Positions 20,648-30,434 are shown, counted from the stretch's first letter. The stretch is 64,000 nucleotides of DNA from Mycobacterium sp. D16Q13 (GCF_002013375.1 NZ_MAEW01000011.1:248001-312000), one strand, 5' to 3'. Notes: generated by a model not told the origin, from the letters alone. Numbers and translations are program-made.

Positions 20648-21666
20648 TGAGTCGCTTGCGCGAAGAAGCTCAAGCACTGATGCGACGGCACACCGCACTG
20701 GTGGCGGTCGTCGCCCTGGTTGCCACGCTGATCAGTTCCTGCGGCAGTACCGAGCCACGCCAACTACTCGAATCGATCCGGGGCGGCACCGTCGTCCTCG
20801 GCACCAAGTTCGATCAGCCCGGGGTGGGCCTGCAGCACCCCGACAAGAAGATGAGCGGATTCGACGTCAAGATTTCCGAGTACGTCGTCAACGCCATCGC
20901 CGACGAACTTGGTGTCGCACATCCGACCATCCACTGGTACGAGACGCCGTCGGCACAGCGCGAACAACTCATCGACAACGGCACCGTGGACATGATCGCC
21001 GGGAGCTACTCGGTCAACTACAGCCGAGCCCAGAAGGTGTCCTTCGCCGGCCCTTATCTCATTACCTACCAAGGGCTTCTGGTTCGCAAGGCGGATGACT
21101 CACTGACAACGCTGGATGATCTGAACCGGGGCAAGAAGCTGTGTTCGGTATCCGGCTCGACGCCCGCACAGAACGTGAAGAACCTGCTGGCCGGCACCCA
21201 GCTGCAGGAGTTCGACTCATATTCCTCCTGCGTGGAGGCGCTGCGGCGGGGCAAGGTCGACGCCCTCACCACCGACGAGACGATCCTGGCCGGGTACGCC
21301 AAGCGCTACGAGGGTGAGTTCAAGCTGATTCAGATGAACTACGAGCTGAGCAAGCCGTTGTGCATCGGTAAACCCAAGAAGCAGAAGAAGAACGGCGACC
21401 CGTTCTCCAGGGAGGTCTACGGGATCGGCCTCGCGAAGGGTGACACCGCCGCCATCGAGGCCATCGACCGCGCACTCGACAAGATGATCGCCAGCGGGGC
21501 CTGGGATACCGATCTGCGGGATGCACTGGGCAACAGCACGATCGATGATTGGGAGAAGCGCGCCAAGAGCGGCACCTACGGTCTGCTGCCCGACCCCTCA
21601 CTGGCCGCGATCGAGAAGATCACCGGCGTCAAGCCCGTCGCCGACAAGGCTTGTGAGGCCGCATGA
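20647..21666 (+). CDS. gluB: glutamate ABC transporter substrate-binding lipoprotein GluB
   Basis: 339 residues. The signal peptide ends in a lipobox L-I-S-S-C, with Cys at about residue 32, so it is a membrane-anchored binding protein. The body is a family 3 solute-binding domain: [27 protein letters not shown], and [23 protein letters not shown], the usual ligand-contact strand. It captures glutamate, and probably aspartate, for GluCD. It overlaps gluA by one base and gluC by four (ATGA), consistent with a single coupled operon. Confidence 0.93.
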   Translation: MSRLREEAQALMRRHTALVAVVALVATLISSCGSTEPRQLLESIRGGTVVLGTKFDQPGVGLQHPDKKMSGFDVKISEYVVNAIADELGVAHPTIHWYETPSAQREQLIDNGTVDMIAGSYSVNYSRAQKVSFAGPYLITYQGLLVRKADDSLTTLDDLNRGKKLCSVSGSTPAQNVKNLLAGTQLQEFDSYSSCVEALRRGKVDALTTDETILAGYAKRYEGEFKLIQMNYELSKPLCIGKPKKQKKNGDPFSREVYGIGLAKGDTAAIEAIDRALDKMIASGAWDTDLRDALGNSTIDDWEKRAKSGTYGLLPDPSLAAIEKITGVKPVADKACEAA

Positions 21667-22346
21667 ACGCGCTGTGGGCGAACATGGGACCGCAGCTGTG
21701 GCCGGCGTTCTGGACCACCCTCAAGCTGACATTCTTCTCGGCCGTGGGCGCACTGGTGTGGGGCACGATCCTGGCGGAGTGCCGGGTCTCGCCCGTGCCG
21801 ATCATGCGGATCTTCGGTACCTGGTACGTCAACCTGGTCCGGAACACCCCGCTGACCCTGATCATTTTGTTCTGTTCGGTGGGGCTCTATCAGAATCTCG
21901 GTATCGCACTGGCGCCCGAGAACTCCAACTTCATCAGAAACAACAACTTCTGGCTATCGGTTCTCGGATTCTCTTTGTACACAGCAACTTTCGTGTGCGA
22001 AACATTGCGATCCGGGTTCAACACGGTCCCCCTGGGCCAGGCCGAGGCAGCGCGGTCCCTCGGAATGCCGTTCTGGAGGGTCTTGACGCTCATCGTGTTA
22101 CCGCAGGCCATGCGGTCGGTCCTGGCCCCCATGGGCAGCGTGCTGATCGCCCTGGTCAAGAACACCTCGATCGCCTCGGCGATCGGGGTCGCCGAGGCAG
22201 CCCTGCTGATGCGATCGGAGATCGAGCTGTTCGCCGACCAGATTGTCTGGATCTTTCTCATCATCGCGGCGGGCTACATGGTGATCACGCTGACGATCGG
22301 ATTGACCTTCGGATACTTCGCGAAGCGGCTGGCGGTGAAGCGATGA
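21663..22346 (+). CDS. gluC: glutamate ABC transporter permease GluC
   Basis: 227 residues, an inner-membrane permease of the HisMQ type. About five membrane segments are visible. The EAA loop that contacts the ATPase is [24 protein letters not shown], near residues 125-148. [11 protein letters not shown] is the periplasmic-side signature of polar-amino-acid permeases. It pairs with GluD to form the heterodimeric channel. Start and stop overlap its neighbours by four bases each. Confidence 0.93.
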   Translation: MNALWANMGPQLWPAFWTTLKLTFFSAVGALVWGTILAECRVSPVPIMRIFGTWYVNLVRNTPLTLIILFCSVGLYQNLGIALAPENSNFIRNNNFWLSVLGFSLYTATFVCETLRSGFNTVPLGQAEAARSLGMPFWRVLTLIVLPQAMRSVLAPMGSVLIALVKNTSIASAIGVAEAALLMRSEIELFADQIVWIFLIIAAGYMVITLTIGLTFGYFAKRLAVKR

Positions 22347-23284
22347 CCGGCAGCGCCACCGTCATGTATGACGCGCCCGGCCCAAAGGCCCGCGCGGTCA
22401 ATCGGATTATCGCCGTCGCGTTCACGGCCTTCGTGGGCGCGGCTGCGGCCTGGGTGATCTGGACCCTCGTCGCCAATGAACAGCTCACCGCCGAAAAATG
22501 GTCGCCCTTCCTGCGTCTGGACACGTGGACGACGTACATCCTGCCCGGACTGTTGGGCACCATCACCGCGGCGGCGTTGTCGATTGTCTTCGCACTTGTT
22601 CTCGGCGCCATGCTCGGCATTGGCCGGCTCTCCGATCATCGCGCCGTGCGCTGGATTTCGAGTGCCCTTGTCGAATTCTTCCGCGCGATCCCCGTACTGA
22701 TCTTGATGGTGTTCTCGTACTACTTGTACGGGCAGCAGGCCATTTTCCCGTCCGAGTATCTGGCTTTCGCCGCGGTGGTGACAGGGCTGTCGCTGTATAA
22801 CGGCTCAGTCATCGCCGAGATCCTGCGTTCGGGCATCCAGTCACTCCCCACGGGGCAGTCCGAGGCCGCGGTAGCGCTGGGCATGCGCAAGTCGCAGATG
22901 ATGCGGCTGATCCTGCTCCCCCAATCGATTGCGGCGATGCTGCCCGCGCTCATCTCTCAGATGGTCATCGCCCTGAAGGACTCTGCGCTGGGGTACGCAT
23001 TCGGCTACATCGAGGTGGTGCGTTCGGGCATCCGCTCGGCGTCGTACTACGGAAACTATCTGCCTGCGCTCGTCGTGGTCGCGGTCATCATGATCCTCAT
23101 CAACTTCGCGCTCTCGTCGCTGGCCACCAATATCGAGCGTCAGCTGCGGGAAGGCCGCAAGAAGAAGAGCCTCTTAGAAGTTCCGCACGCACAGCCCGAA
23201 CCAGGCTTGGTCACCAAGGATCTCCTGAAGACACGCGGCGTGGATCCCGCACACAAAGACTTACGCCAGGACTACGGCGAGTAG
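22343..23284 (+). CDS. gluD: glutamate ABC transporter permease GluD
   Basis: 313 residues from ATG 22343; the open frame further upstream is gluBC in another frame. It has a longer N-terminus than GluC with one extra membrane segment, then the HisMQ core with [15 protein letters not shown] and the EAA loop [23 protein letters not shown]. The C-terminal 60 residues are charged and cytoplasmic. It is the last gene of the gluABCD operon and ends against the convergent DUF1348 gene. Confidence 0.93.
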   Translation: MTGSATVMYDAPGPKARAVNRIIAVAFTAFVGAAAAWVIWTLVANEQLTAEKWSPFLRLDTWTTYILPGLLGTITAAALSIVFALVLGAMLGIGRLSDHRAVRWISSALVEFFRAIPVLILMVFSYYLYGQQAIFPSEYLAFAAVVTGLSLYNGSVIAEILRSGIQSLPTGQSEAAVALGMRKSQMMRLILLPQSIAAMLPALISQMVIALKDSALGYAFGYIEVVRSGIRSASYYGNYLPALVVVAVIMILINFALSSLATNIERQLREGRKKKSLLEVPHAQPEPGLVTKDLLKTRGVDPAHKDLRQDYGE

Positions 23285-23734
23285 TCAGCGGATGGGCAGC
23301 GGCGACTCATCACCGGCCGGGCGGGGACCGAAGATGCGGCGCTCTTCCTCGGCGATCTGAGTGTCGTTGATGCTGGCTTCGCGACGTGACATCAGCCCTT
23401 CCACGGTGAACTCCCACAACTCGTTGCCATAGCTGCGCCACCACTGACCGGCCTCGTCATGCCACTCGTATTGAAAGCGCACCGCCATCCGGTTCTCCCG
23501 GAACCCCCACAGCTCCTTGCGTAGCGCGTAGCCGTTCTCCTTGGCCCACTTTCGGGTCAGGAACGCAACGATGTCCGCGCGCCCGGTAATGAACTCGTCG
23601 CGGTTTCGCCACACCGAATCTTCGGTGTAGGCGGCGGCGACCTTCTCGGGATCGCGCGTATTCCAGGCGTTCTCGGCGGCCCGCACCTTTTCGCGGGCGG
23701 AATCGATGTCGAACGGCGGTAGCGGTGGGCGCAT
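23285..23734 (-). CDS. DUF1348 (NTF2-like) protein
   Basis: 149 residues from ATG 23734, which has AAGGAAAG upstream. An NTF2/SnoaL-like fold is suggested by [29 protein letters not shown] and [19 protein letters not shown], the DUF1348 signature. Members of the fold bind small hydrophobic ligands, but no activity is established for this family. It is the last gene in a three-gene minus-strand set with the PPOX and VOC genes, so it likely shares their regulation by the divergent CGNR regulator. Confidence 0.82.
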   Translation of the reverse strand: MRPPLPPFDIDSAREKVRAAENAWNTRDPEKVAAAYTEDSVWRNRDEFITGRADIVAFLTRKWAKENGYALRKELWGFRENRMAVRFQYEWHDEAGQWWRSYGNELWEFTVEGLMSRREASINDTQIAEEERRIFGPRPAGDESPLPIR

Positions 23735-23750
23735 GATGTGTCTTTCCTTG

Positions 23751-24638
23751 TCAGAGATGCGGATTGGCGGGCGAAGGTTCAGCTTCGCCCCACCGTAGAG
23801 GGCTGGCATTGACGATCTCGATGACCTCGCCGATGGTGAAGTCGACGGAACATTGCGCACCCGGGGCGAAGGTACCCTCGTCCCAATTGAGGCGCGCGGT
23901 CCCCGAGAGCTGCAGAGTCGATCCGGTCTGCCAATTCGGGATCAGCAGGCCACACCGGGGATCGACATGCAGGTTCCCCAGCGTCATGAACATCGAGTTG
24001 CCCAGGTAGTCGGGCCACCGTAGTTCGTTCGGTGAAAGCACCCGCAGGAAACCGGGATTCCCGCCGCGATGCGACGCATCGGCATTGCCTTCGCCATCGG
24101 CGGTGCCGATGATGAAGGTGTCCGTCGTCGCGACCGTCTGCTGCTGTTCCTCGTCCAGAGCGGTCGCGTGGCGCGGTGTCCCGGGCAGTCCGGGCCCGAT
24201 CCCGGACACGTCGCGCCGTGCAATGTACTTGGGGCAGTTGGAATACACCTGATCGGTGGAGACAATCAGACCCTGTCCCGATGGCACCGCAGTGCCGTTG
24301 ACACGCATCCGGCGCCGCCGCTGCGGCTGCAACGCGATCATGCCGATCTTCTGCTCCGATTGCAGTGGCGCGGACAGTGGATCGCCCGGGACCGGCAGAC
24401 CGTCTATCGCGATGGTGCGGGCGTCGGTGGCATGCGCGAACCCCGGCGGACCGATGATCTGGCTCGTCCACATCCGGCCATCGCCATCCCCAGCCGACAC
24501 GAAGACCAACGGTTGGGCGGCAAGAAAGGCCGCCGCGACTTCCGGTATCTGCGCCGAGATAATCCGCCCAACGCGAACAGCACTGTCCGATTGTCCCATT
24601 CGATGCTGAACGGCCAGCTCGCCGGGGTGATAGGTCAT
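23751..24638 (-). CDS. pyridoxamine 5'-phosphate oxidase-like (split-barrel flavin) protein
   Basis: 295 residues from ATG 24638. It contains the split-barrel PPOX fold in the middle and C-terminal part ([22 protein letters not shown] and [16 protein letters not shown]), typical of FMN- or F420-binding proteins that reduce or detoxify small molecules. An N-terminal region of about 140 residues has a related half-barrel. The substrate is unknown. One base separates its start from the VOC gene's stop, so the two are co-transcribed. Confidence 0.8.
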   Translation of the reverse strand: MTYHPGELAVQHRMGQSDSAVRVGRIISAQIPEVAAAFLAAQPLVFVSAGDGDGRMWTSQIIGPPGFAHATDARTIAIDGLPVPGDPLSAPLQSEQKIGMIALQPQRRRRMRVNGTAVPSGQGLIVSTDQVYSNCPKYIARRDVSGIGPGLPGTPRHATALDEEQQQTVATTDTFIIGTADGEGNADASHRGGNPGFLRVLSPNELRWPDYLGNSMFMTLGNLHVDPRCGLLIPNWQTGSTLQLSGTARLNWDEGTFAPGAQCSVDFTIGEVIEIVNASPLRWGEAEPSPANPHL

Positions 24639-24639
24639 C

Positions 24640-25101
24640 TCAGAAAAACCCGCATGTCGGCGCGTCGCCCGCCGGCGCCTCGTACTGCTCGACGCCCGTC
24701 GCCGCGAACACCTCAAGACGGATCCCGTCGGGGTCGGTGAAGAAGATCCCGCCCGATGACGCGCCTTCCTGGTGCGGCACAACTCCGTCGTGCGCGAACA
24801 CCGTTGACAGTTCCTTCAGGACCGCCTCCACTGCCTGCACCTCCTGTACGGAATCCACTTGGAAGGACAAATGGTGCAAGCCCGGCGTGGCGGCCGAGAA
24901 TTCCCCACTGCTCTGTTCCCAGAGGGTCAGCACGGGGCTGCCATCGAATCCGAGAAACGCGAAGCGCTGCGCCCCGTCGAGGCTCGCCACAAGCTGCTCG
25001 AATCCGAATGCCCGCCGGTAAAACGCGACCGATCGCTCCAGATCGCTGACGTTGAGTCCGATATGGCCGGTGATGATGCGGGGTGCGATGGCTGTGCCCA
25101 T
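24640..25101 (-). CDS. VOC family (glyoxalase/dioxygenase-fold) protein
   Basis: 153 residues from ATG 25101 with GGAAGG upstream. Two beta-alpha-beta-beta-beta units of the vicinal oxygen chelate fold are visible, with likely metal ligands His in TGHIGLNV, His in LHHLSFQVD and Glu in GIRLEVFA. Such proteins act as glyoxalases, ring-cleavage dioxygenases or antibiotic-resistance proteins. It is the first gene of the three-gene set. Its upstream region contains repeats shared with the promoter of the divergent CGNR regulator. Confidence 0.82.
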   Translation of the reverse strand: MGTAIAPRIITGHIGLNVSDLERSVAFYRRAFGFEQLVASLDGAQRFAFLGFDGSPVLTLWEQSSGEFSAATPGLHHLSFQVDSVQEVQAVEAVLKELSTVFAHDGVVPHQEGASSGGIFFTDPDGIRLEVFAATGVEQYEAPAGDAPTCGFF

Positions 25102-25114
25102 GAACAATCCTTCC

Positions 25115-25198
25115 TAACCAATAAATTCTTCTTACCGGTTAGATCGTAGTCAGGGCGAGCACTCCGGTCAACCACCTATACCGATTTTATCGGTTAGA
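25115..25198. promoter_or_regulatory. candidate operator region between VOC gene and CGNR regulator
   Basis: Two related elements lie in the 144-base divergent region. The octamer CGGTTAGA occurs at 25136-25143 and again at 25191-25198. The second copy overlaps a perfect inverted repeat ACCGAT-TTT-ATCGGT at 25180-25194, and the first closes a TAACC/GGTTA inverted pair (25115-25119 and 25137-25141). They are good candidates for binding by the adjacent regulator. Confidence 0.55.
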
Positions 25199-25245
25199 AT
25201 TCATGTGACACTTTGCCCCGGAAAGGAGGCGGCTAGCCTCAGGCC

Positions 25246-25764
25246 ATGTCCGATCCACGCCCTCATCTCGGCGAACCGCTCGCACTGGATCTGCTGAACA
25301 CCCGGTGGATGAGTGGCGATGGACCGCAGGATCTGCTCACCACTTCCGATGGCTTGCGAATCTGGTTGCACACCAACAACCTTGAGGATCGATGTGCCGC
25401 AGACGACAAGACCAGGGAGGCGTTGCTGCTCGCACGTGACGCCATCTACCGTGCGGTCAAGGATTCCGATATCGACGACATCAACGCGGTGCTGTCCCAC
25501 GGTGCGATTCGCCGCGCCCTGACCGCCGACGGGCCGGCCGACATCGCCGAAGTTCCCGAATCACACTGGCTTCCCGGCTGGCTCGCCGCCGACAATCTGC
25601 TCACCCTGCTGGCCGACTCGCCGGATCGGATCAAACAGTGCGCGCACCCGCAGTGCGTGTTGTTCTTCTACGACACGTCCAAGAACGGGGCTCGCCGGTG
25701 GCACTCCATGGCTACCTGCGGAAACAGGGCAAAGGCCGCACGGCATTACGCCAAGAACACGTGA
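25246..25764 (+). CDS. CGNR zinc-finger / ABATE domain regulator
   Basis: 172 residues. The N-terminal ABATE domain (PLALDLLNTRW, DGLRIWL) is a stress-related ligand-binding domain. The C-terminal CGNR zinc finger has cysteines in CAHPQCVLFFYDTSKNG and the name-giving ATCGNRAKAARHY helix that binds DNA. Such genes usually regulate an adjacent detoxification operon; here the divergent VOC-PPOX-DUF1348 genes are the obvious target. Repeated CGGTTAGA elements lie in the shared promoter region. Confidence 0.87.
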   Translation: MSDPRPHLGEPLALDLLNTRWMSGDGPQDLLTTSDGLRIWLHTNNLEDRCAADDKTREALLLARDAIYRAVKDSDIDDINAVLSHGAIRRALTADGPADIAEVPESHWLPGWLAADNLLTLLADSPDRIKQCAHPQCVLFFYDTSKNGARRWHSMATCGNRAKAARHYAKNT

Positions 25765-25858
25765 TCAACCTTCACAGCTGCATCACAGGGCCGATTCTTA
25801 CTCAACTATCACAATCGAAGTATTACGTAACAGGTATCACTTCGTTACCATAACTCCC

Positions 25859-26242
25859 ATGCGAAACATCGTATTGGCCGTTGGCGTGTCCGCCGTTTTC
25901 GGAGCGGCGTGCGCGGGGGCAGCGCTGACGGGTGCACCGGTGGCCTACGGAGCTCCGTTGAACTTCGACTGCCTACAGGTCGCGACCCCGGTCGGAATGA
26001 ACCTCACCTGCGTGAACCCGACGCCGTTCACCATGGACGCACACTTCAAGGGAAACTGCGGTCCGCTCCCCATGCTCAACGAAGACACCGAGATTGGGCC
26101 ATTCAAGACAATCTCCCGCCAGGTACCGTGCCTGCCGGGTGTGCAGTCGCCGTCGGCCGAAGCGTCGATGAGCATGAGATCCAACGCGCCGGACGAGGGT
26201 GACCCGCCGCCCAATCCCCCGGCTCGCCCATTCGGCCTCTAG
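25859..26242 (+). CDS. small secreted protein of unknown function
   Basis: 127 residues with a typical Sec signal peptide (basic MRN, hydrophobic core, Ala-rich region) likely cleaved after AYGA at about residue 32. The mature part has four cysteines (in FDCLQV, LTCVNP, GNCGPL and VPCLPG), suggesting two disulfides, and a proline-rich tail. No family is recognised. It stands alone between the CGNR gene and recX. The upstream 90 bases are AT-rich and probably hold its promoter. Confidence 0.65.
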   Translation: MRNIVLAVGVSAVFGAACAGAALTGAPVAYGAPLNFDCLQVATPVGMNLTCVNPTPFTMDAHFKGNCGPLPMLNEDTEIGPFKTISRQVPCLPGVQSPSAEASMSMRSNAPDEGDPPPNPPARPFGL

Positions 26243-26253
26243 AACCGCTTCAC

Positions 26254-26856
26254 TCACCCGACGTTGCGCCTGTCCTGTTCGGAAGCAAGGGCGTTTTTCA
26301 CCACGTCATAGGCCATGGAATGGCCGTATCCGCGACGCGCAAGCATAGCCACCAATCGCCGCGCCGCCTTGATCCCACCGTCATCGAGATTTTCTGACCG
26401 GAGTTTCTTGGCGACAAGCTCTGCCGCGCGCGATCGCTCGGCATCTCCGTCGATCTGTGCGAGCGCCGCGGCCGCATTCTCCGCCGATACGCCCTTGGTC
26501 CGAAGCTCTGCGGCCAAGGCACGCTTGCCTTTACCGGCGTAGGTATGCCGGGACTGCACCCATTGAGCCGCAAAATCGGCATCGTTGATCAGTCCTGCGG
26601 CTGCCAACCGTTGCATGATTCGATCAGAGACCTCATCGGGGTACCCGCGCCGAGCCAGCCTTTCGGTCAGCTCGGCGCGGGTACGCGCCCGACTTGTCAA
26701 CAGGCGGAGGCAATATGACCACGCCTGCTCGTCCCGCGAATCAACCGGTTCACGCGTCGGGGCTTCGGGTACCGACGCGACCCGGGATCGCAGTTCGTCT
26801 AGAGATTCCCTGGAAGGGGAATCAGAAATCGACTGGGGCCGGGACAACTTCTTCAT
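26254..26856 (-). CDS. recX: RecX, regulator of RecA
   Basis: 200 residues. RecX binds and inhibits RecA filaments. It has three helical repeats: [21 protein letters not shown], the [17 protein letters not shown] segment, and the [12 protein letters not shown] and [22 protein letters not shown] units. The first 40 residues are variable and disordered. The start overlaps the recA 3' end by 35 bases, as in other mycobacteria, so it is co-transcribed with recA. Confidence 0.95.
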   Translation of the reverse strand: MKKLSRPQSISDSPSRESLDELRSRVASVPEAPTREPVDSRDEQAWSYCLRLLTSRARTRAELTERLARRGYPDEVSDRIMQRLAAAGLINDADFAAQWVQSRHTYAGKGKRALAAELRTKGVSAENAAAALAQIDGDAERSRAAELVAKKLRSENLDDGGIKAARRLVAMLARRGYGHSMAYDVVKNALASEQDRRNVG

Positions 26857-27862
26857 CGGTCAGCACCGCTCCGATACCGAGCTTTTCCTTGATCTTCTTC
26901 TCGATCTCGTTGGCGACATCGGCGTTCTCCAACAGGAAGTTGCGGGCGTTCTCCTTGCCCTGACCCAATTGCTCACCCTCATAGGTGAACCAGGAACCGG
27001 ACTTGCGGATGAAGCCCTGCTCCACGCCCATATCGATGAGCGACCCCTCCTTGGAGATGCCCTTGCCGTAGAGAATGTCGAACTCAGCCTGCTTGAACGG
27101 CGGCGATACTTTGTTCTTGACCACCTTGACGCGAGTGCGGTTACCCACCGCATCGGTACCGTCCTTGAGAGTCTCGATACGGCGCACATCAAGGCGAACC
27201 GATGAGTAGAACTTCAAAGCCTTACCACCCGTGGTGGTTTCGGGCGAACCGAACATCACGCCGATCTTCTCGCGGAGCTGGTTGATGAAGATCGCGGTGG
27301 TGCCCGAGTTGCTGAGCGCACCGGTCATCTTGCGCAGGGCCTGACTCATCAGGCGAGCCTGTAGACCGACATGGCTGTCGCCCATCTCGCCCTCAATTTC
27401 GGCGCGAGGCACCAGCGCGGCCACTGAGTCGATGACGATGAGCGAGATGGCGCCCGAGCGCACCAGCATGTCCGCGATTTCCAGAGCCTGCTCACCGGTA
27501 TCCGGCTGGGACACGAGCAGCGAGTCGGTATCGACACCGAGGTTCTTCGCGTATTCCGGGTCGAGCGCATGCTCGGCATCGATGAACGCGGCGATACCGC
27601 CGGCGGCTTGCGCGTTGGCCACCGCGTGCAGCGCGACGGTGGTCTTACCCGAGGATTCCGGCCCGTAGATCTCGACCACACGACCACGGGGCAAGCCGCC
27701 AATACCGAGCGCCACGTCCAGCGCGATGGATCCGGTCGGGATCACGGAGATGGGCTGACGCACCTCGTCGCCGAGCCGCATGACCGAGCCCTTACCGAAG
27801 CTCTTGTCGATTTGTGCGAGCGCGAGCTCGAGAGCCTTCTCGCGATCCGGTGCCTGCGCCAT
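26822..27862 (-). CDS. recA: recombinase RecA
   Basis: 346 residues from ATG 27862, which is preceded by GGAGAA. It has Walker [10 protein letters not shown] (residues 67-75), the MAW-type motif with Glu in DAEHALD, Walker [11 protein letters not shown], loop L2 [19 protein letters not shown] and the acidic C-terminus. RecA forms ssDNA filaments for recombination and triggers LexA cleavage. Unlike M. tuberculosis and M. leprae RecA, there is no intein. Two promoter elements lie upstream: a PafBC-type site and a LexA box. Confidence 0.98.
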   Translation of the reverse strand: MAQAPDREKALELALAQIDKSFGKGSVMRLGDEVRQPISVIPTGSIALDVALGIGGLPRGRVVEIYGPESSGKTTVALHAVANAQAAGGIAAFIDAEHALDPEYAKNLGVDTDSLLVSQPDTGEQALEIADMLVRSGAISLIVIDSVAALVPRAEIEGEMGDSHVGLQARLMSQALRKMTGALSNSGTTAIFINQLREKIGVMFGSPETTTGGKALKFYSSVRLDVRRIETLKDGTDAVGNRTRVKVVKNKVSPPFKQAEFDILYGKGISKEGSLIDMGVEQGFIRKSGSWFTYEGEQLGQGKENARNFLLENADVANEIEKKIKEKLGIGAVLTDEEVVPAPVDF

Positions 27863-27929
27863 GGTGTTCTCCATTTCGTCTTGGTGTTCGAAGATCGGTC
27901 CGATTCGGGTTGCCGATCGGTTGAGGTGG

Positions 27930-27952
27930 ACGCTAATCGACCCCACCGACAA
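27930..27952 (-). promoter_or_regulatory. RecA-NDp (PafBC-dependent) promoter of recA
   Basis: On the minus strand the sequence is TTGTCGGTG, eight bases, TAGCGT, a full match to the RecA-NDp consensus tTGTCRGTG-N8-TAnnnT. It ends 68 bases upstream of the recA start. It corresponds to the LexA-independent promoter known for mycobacterial recA. Confidence 0.88.
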
Positions 27953-27998
27953 GCGATCTACCTGCGCGGACCGTTCGTTCGACTGAAATTAGAGTAAG

Positions 27999-28014
27999 GC
28001 GAACACCTGTTCGA
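27999..28014. promoter_or_regulatory. LexA operator (SOS box) of recA
   Basis: On the minus strand TCGAACAGGTGTTCGC matches TCGAAC-N4-GTTCGA except at the last base. It lies about 140 bases upstream of the recA start and upstream of the RecA-NDp element, as expected for the LexA-controlled recA promoter. Confidence 0.9.
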
Positions 28015-28052
28015 ATCAAGCAGGCGCGCCGGTGCGGCGTGTCACCGCACCA

Positions 28053-28247
28053 TCACCACTGATCGCGCGGGACGTCGAAATCGGCGCATAGAGCCCGCCA
28101 CACGTCGCGGGGTTCCGCCCCGTCTTCGACGGCTTGCGCCGCGGTGCGTCCGCCCATCGCGGTCAGAACGTGGTCGACCAGCACGGACGAGCCGTAGACC
28201 GCACCGAATCGACCGGTGACAAGCTCATGAAATTCCGTCAGACGCAC
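28053..28247 (-). CDS. DUF3046 family small protein
   Basis: 64 residues, the whole length of the DUF3046 family (MRLTEFHELVTGRFG, LVDHVLTAMGGRTAAQAVEDG, VWRALCADFDVP). It is the counterpart of Rv2738c and is found widely in actinobacteria next to recA. The function is unknown. It starts four bases after the glycosyltransferase stop, so the two are co-transcribed. The recA regulatory region follows it directly. Confidence 0.85.
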   Translation of the reverse strand: MRLTEFHELVTGRFGAVYGSSVLVDHVLTAMGGRTAAQAVEDGAEPRDVWRALCADFDVPRDQW

Positions 28248-28251
28248 ACGG

Positions 28252-29409
28252 TCACTTTAGGGCCGACAGCACGTCCTGGCACACCCGTACCGGATCCTGG
28301 ACATCGACGGCGCCGGCAGCAGCCCGGCGAGCAGCCTCCGTATAACGCTGATCCCCCAGGACGCGACCAATGGCGCCGGCCAGCGAGTCCCGGTTGAGTG
28401 GACGGACTAACTCGGCACTACCTTGCCGCACAACACGATTCGCCAGCTCCCACTGATCCCCGCCGCCGGGAACTGCCACCACCGGCACCCCCGCCAGTAG
28501 AGCCTTACTTAAAAACCCGTGTCCCCCACCACAAATGGCGAGATCCGCCCCGGCCAGCAACAAGTCCTGACGCGCCAGCCCGGCAACTGCCCACGATGGC
28601 AACCCAGATGCGGCCGGATCCAGCGCAGAGACAACCACTCGCGCGCCCGCCGATTCCAAGGCTCGCAGCGCCAGTTCGGTCATCCCCTCGGCCCCGGTGA
28701 AGGCCGTCGACGGTGCGATCACGACCACCGGTCCTGAACCCGAGGGTGGCTGCAGCACAACGTCTGTGGGCTCCCAGTGCAGCGGCCCTACCAGCACCGC
28801 CTCTTCCGGCCAGTCTGGACGCGGCACCTCCAGCGCCGGCAGTGTCGCGATCAACCGTCGGACAGGCCCGGGATCTTTGGCGGACAGTCCGATGCTTACC
28901 CGCGCTCGGGAACGCTGATTCAGCCCCTCATTGATCGATTTCTGGGTCAGCTTACGCATCAGCACATCACGCAGCCGTCCCCGCAACCCCACCCCGGGCG
29001 CTAATCCACTTCCCAATGGCGGCAAAGCTTTTGACGGGAGATACAGCGGATGTGGATTAAGCTCAACCCACGGCACACCGAGCAGTTCACCGGCCATGCC
29101 ACCGCAGGCTGTGATGACATCGGAGACGATCAGGTCCGGCGATAGTTCACGCAACTGATCGACATTGGCCGCCGCCATGTATGCGGCACGCTGATGGATC
29201 TTGGTGCCGGAGTCCAAGTCGTCGTCCTCCGCACGCGGCTGCAACCCGAGAAGCTCAACCGATTCCACACCGGCCGAACGAGCCTGGTCGAGCCAGCGCG
29301 TTCCCGTCAGCAGTACCGGATCGTGGCCGGCGGCGGCGAATTTGAGGCATAACGCGATCGCGGGAAAGGCGTGCCCGGGATCAGGACCAGCGACCACGGC
29401 GACACGCAC
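28252..29409 (-). CDS. GT1-type glycosyltransferase (Rv2739c-like)
   Basis: 385 residues, a GT-B fold of the MGT/UGT type. The N-terminal acceptor domain begins MRVAVVAGPDPGHAFPAIAL. The C-terminal nucleotide-sugar site has CGGGHGFLSKALLAGVPVVAVP, the usual PSPG-like segment in which the His contacts the sugar donor and the GGxxS/D-type residues bind phosphate. The substrate is unknown; the position matches Rv2739c. It is divergent from the epoxide-hydrolase-like pair and precedes the DUF3046 gene. Confidence 0.87.
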   Translation of the reverse strand: MRVAVVAGPDPGHAFPAIALCLKFAAAGHDPVLLTGTRWLDQARSAGVESVELLGLQPRAEDDDLDSGTKIHQRAAYMAAANVDQLRELSPDLIVSDVITACGGMAGELLGVPWVELNPHPLYLPSKALPPLGSGLAPGVGLRGRLRDVLMRKLTQKSINEGLNQRSRARVSIGLSAKDPGPVRRLIATLPALEVPRPDWPEEAVLVGPLHWEPTDVVLQPPSGSGPVVVIAPSTAFTGAEGMTELALRALESAGARVVVSALDPAASGLPSWAVAGLARQDLLLAGADLAICGGGHGFLSKALLAGVPVVAVPGGGDQWELANRVVRQGSAELVRPLNRDSLAGAIGRVLGDQRYTEAARRAAAGAVDVQDPVRVCQDVLSALK

Positions 29410-29450
29410 CGCCCTACCCTGCCACAGCGATTCGGACTACCGTGAAACGC

Positions 29451-29894
29451 ATGACCTACAGCACGCTGGAACTGGCCGCCCTCACGCCGGCACAGACCGT
29501 CACCCGCTTCCTGGAAGCCGCTCAAAACGGTGACACCGAGTTCGCAGAAAGTGTCCTGGACGAAAATCTCGTCTATCAGAACGTGGGCCTGCCGACCATC
29601 CACGGACGTCGCGCAGCGCTGAAGGTGTTCGAGCCGCTCAAGCGCCCGGGTTTCGCTTTCGAGGTGCAGATCCATCGCACCACCACCAATGGAAACACCG
29701 TGATGAATGAGCGCCACGACGCCATCGTTCTGGGGCCGCTGCGCCTGCAGTTCTGGGTCTGCGGGGTCTTCGAGATCTCCGACCAGGGCACCATCACCCT
29801 GTGGCGCGACTACTTCGACATGTTCGACATGTTCAAGGCCACGCTGCGCGGATTGGTGGGCATCCCGTTCCCCGCACTGCGGCCACGTTTCTGA
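29451..29894 (+). CDS. ephG: limonene-1,2-epoxide hydrolase-type epoxide hydrolase, EphG-like
   Basis: 147 residues from ATG 29451 (GTG 29442 is possible). It is an NTF2-like fold enzyme that opens epoxides with an Asp-Arg-Asp triad. The first Arg and Asp are in NERHD and the second Asp is in LWRDYFD. The QFWVCGVFE strand matches M. tuberculosis EphG (Rv2740), for which cholesterol and lipid epoxides are suggested substrates. A second, similar gene follows 100 bases downstream, indicating tandem duplication. Confidence 0.88.
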   Translation: MTYSTLELAALTPAQTVTRFLEAAQNGDTEFAESVLDENLVYQNVGLPTIHGRRAALKVFEPLKRPGFAFEVQIHRTTTNGNTVMNERHDAIVLGPLRLQFWVCGVFEISDQGTITLWRDYFDMFDMFKATLRGLVGIPFPALRPRF

Positions 29895-29995
29895 CCGCTA
29901 GTCGACCTACGAATCGGTCCAGCCCGGCTTGGGCTGCACCCCGATATCTGGCCGCACCCCTTCTCTGATTCGCCGTGCGTGACTACCGTTGCCCC

Positions 29996-30430
29996 ATGAC
30001 GGACGCGCTCGCCACCACCGCCCCCATCGAGATCGTTGAGGGATTCTGGGACGCTATGCGCCGCAGCGACCTCGCGGCCCTCGACGCACTGCTCGACGAT
30101 GCCGTGCGCTGGGAAAATGTGGGCCTGCCCACGGTCCGCGGGCGCACCACGGTGATGCGGGCGTTGTCCTCGCTGAATCTGCCGGGCGCCGGTTTCGACG
30201 TCAAGATCCACCGGATCACCGCCACGGGCAACACCGTGATGACCGAGCGCACCGATGTCATCATCGTGGGCCCGCTGCATATCGCCTTCTGGGTGTGCGG
30301 TGTCACCGAGCTCTCCGACGACGGCAAGGTCACGCTCTGGCGTGACTACGCCGACGTCTGGAACCTCACCAAGGGCCTCGCGCGCGGCATCCTCGGGACC
30401 GTGGTCCCCGCCTTGCGCCCGAAACTCTGA
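29996..30430 (+). CDS. second limonene-1,2-epoxide hydrolase-type protein (EphG paralog)
   Basis: 144 residues from ATG 29996. It is clearly paralogous to the preceding gene: WENVGLPTVRGRT, DVKIHRITATGNTVMTERTD and AFWVCGVTE align with it throughout. The Arg/Asp pair in TERTD and the Asp in LWRDYAD retain the catalytic triad, so it should be active. The lining residues differ, suggesting a different epoxide. M. tuberculosis has one gene here, so the copy is an addition in this lineage or a loss in M. tuberculosis. Confidence 0.85.
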   Translation: MTDALATTAPIEIVEGFWDAMRRSDLAALDALLDDAVRWENVGLPTVRGRTTVMRALSSLNLPGAGFDVKIHRITATGNTVMTERTDVIIVGPLHIAFWVCGVTELSDDGKVTLWRDYADVWNLTKGLARGILGTVVPALRPKL

Positions 30431-30434
30431 ACCC

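Noticed and set aside
26822..27862. Possible RecA intein
   Set aside because: The gene is continuous at 346 residues with no intein splice motifs.
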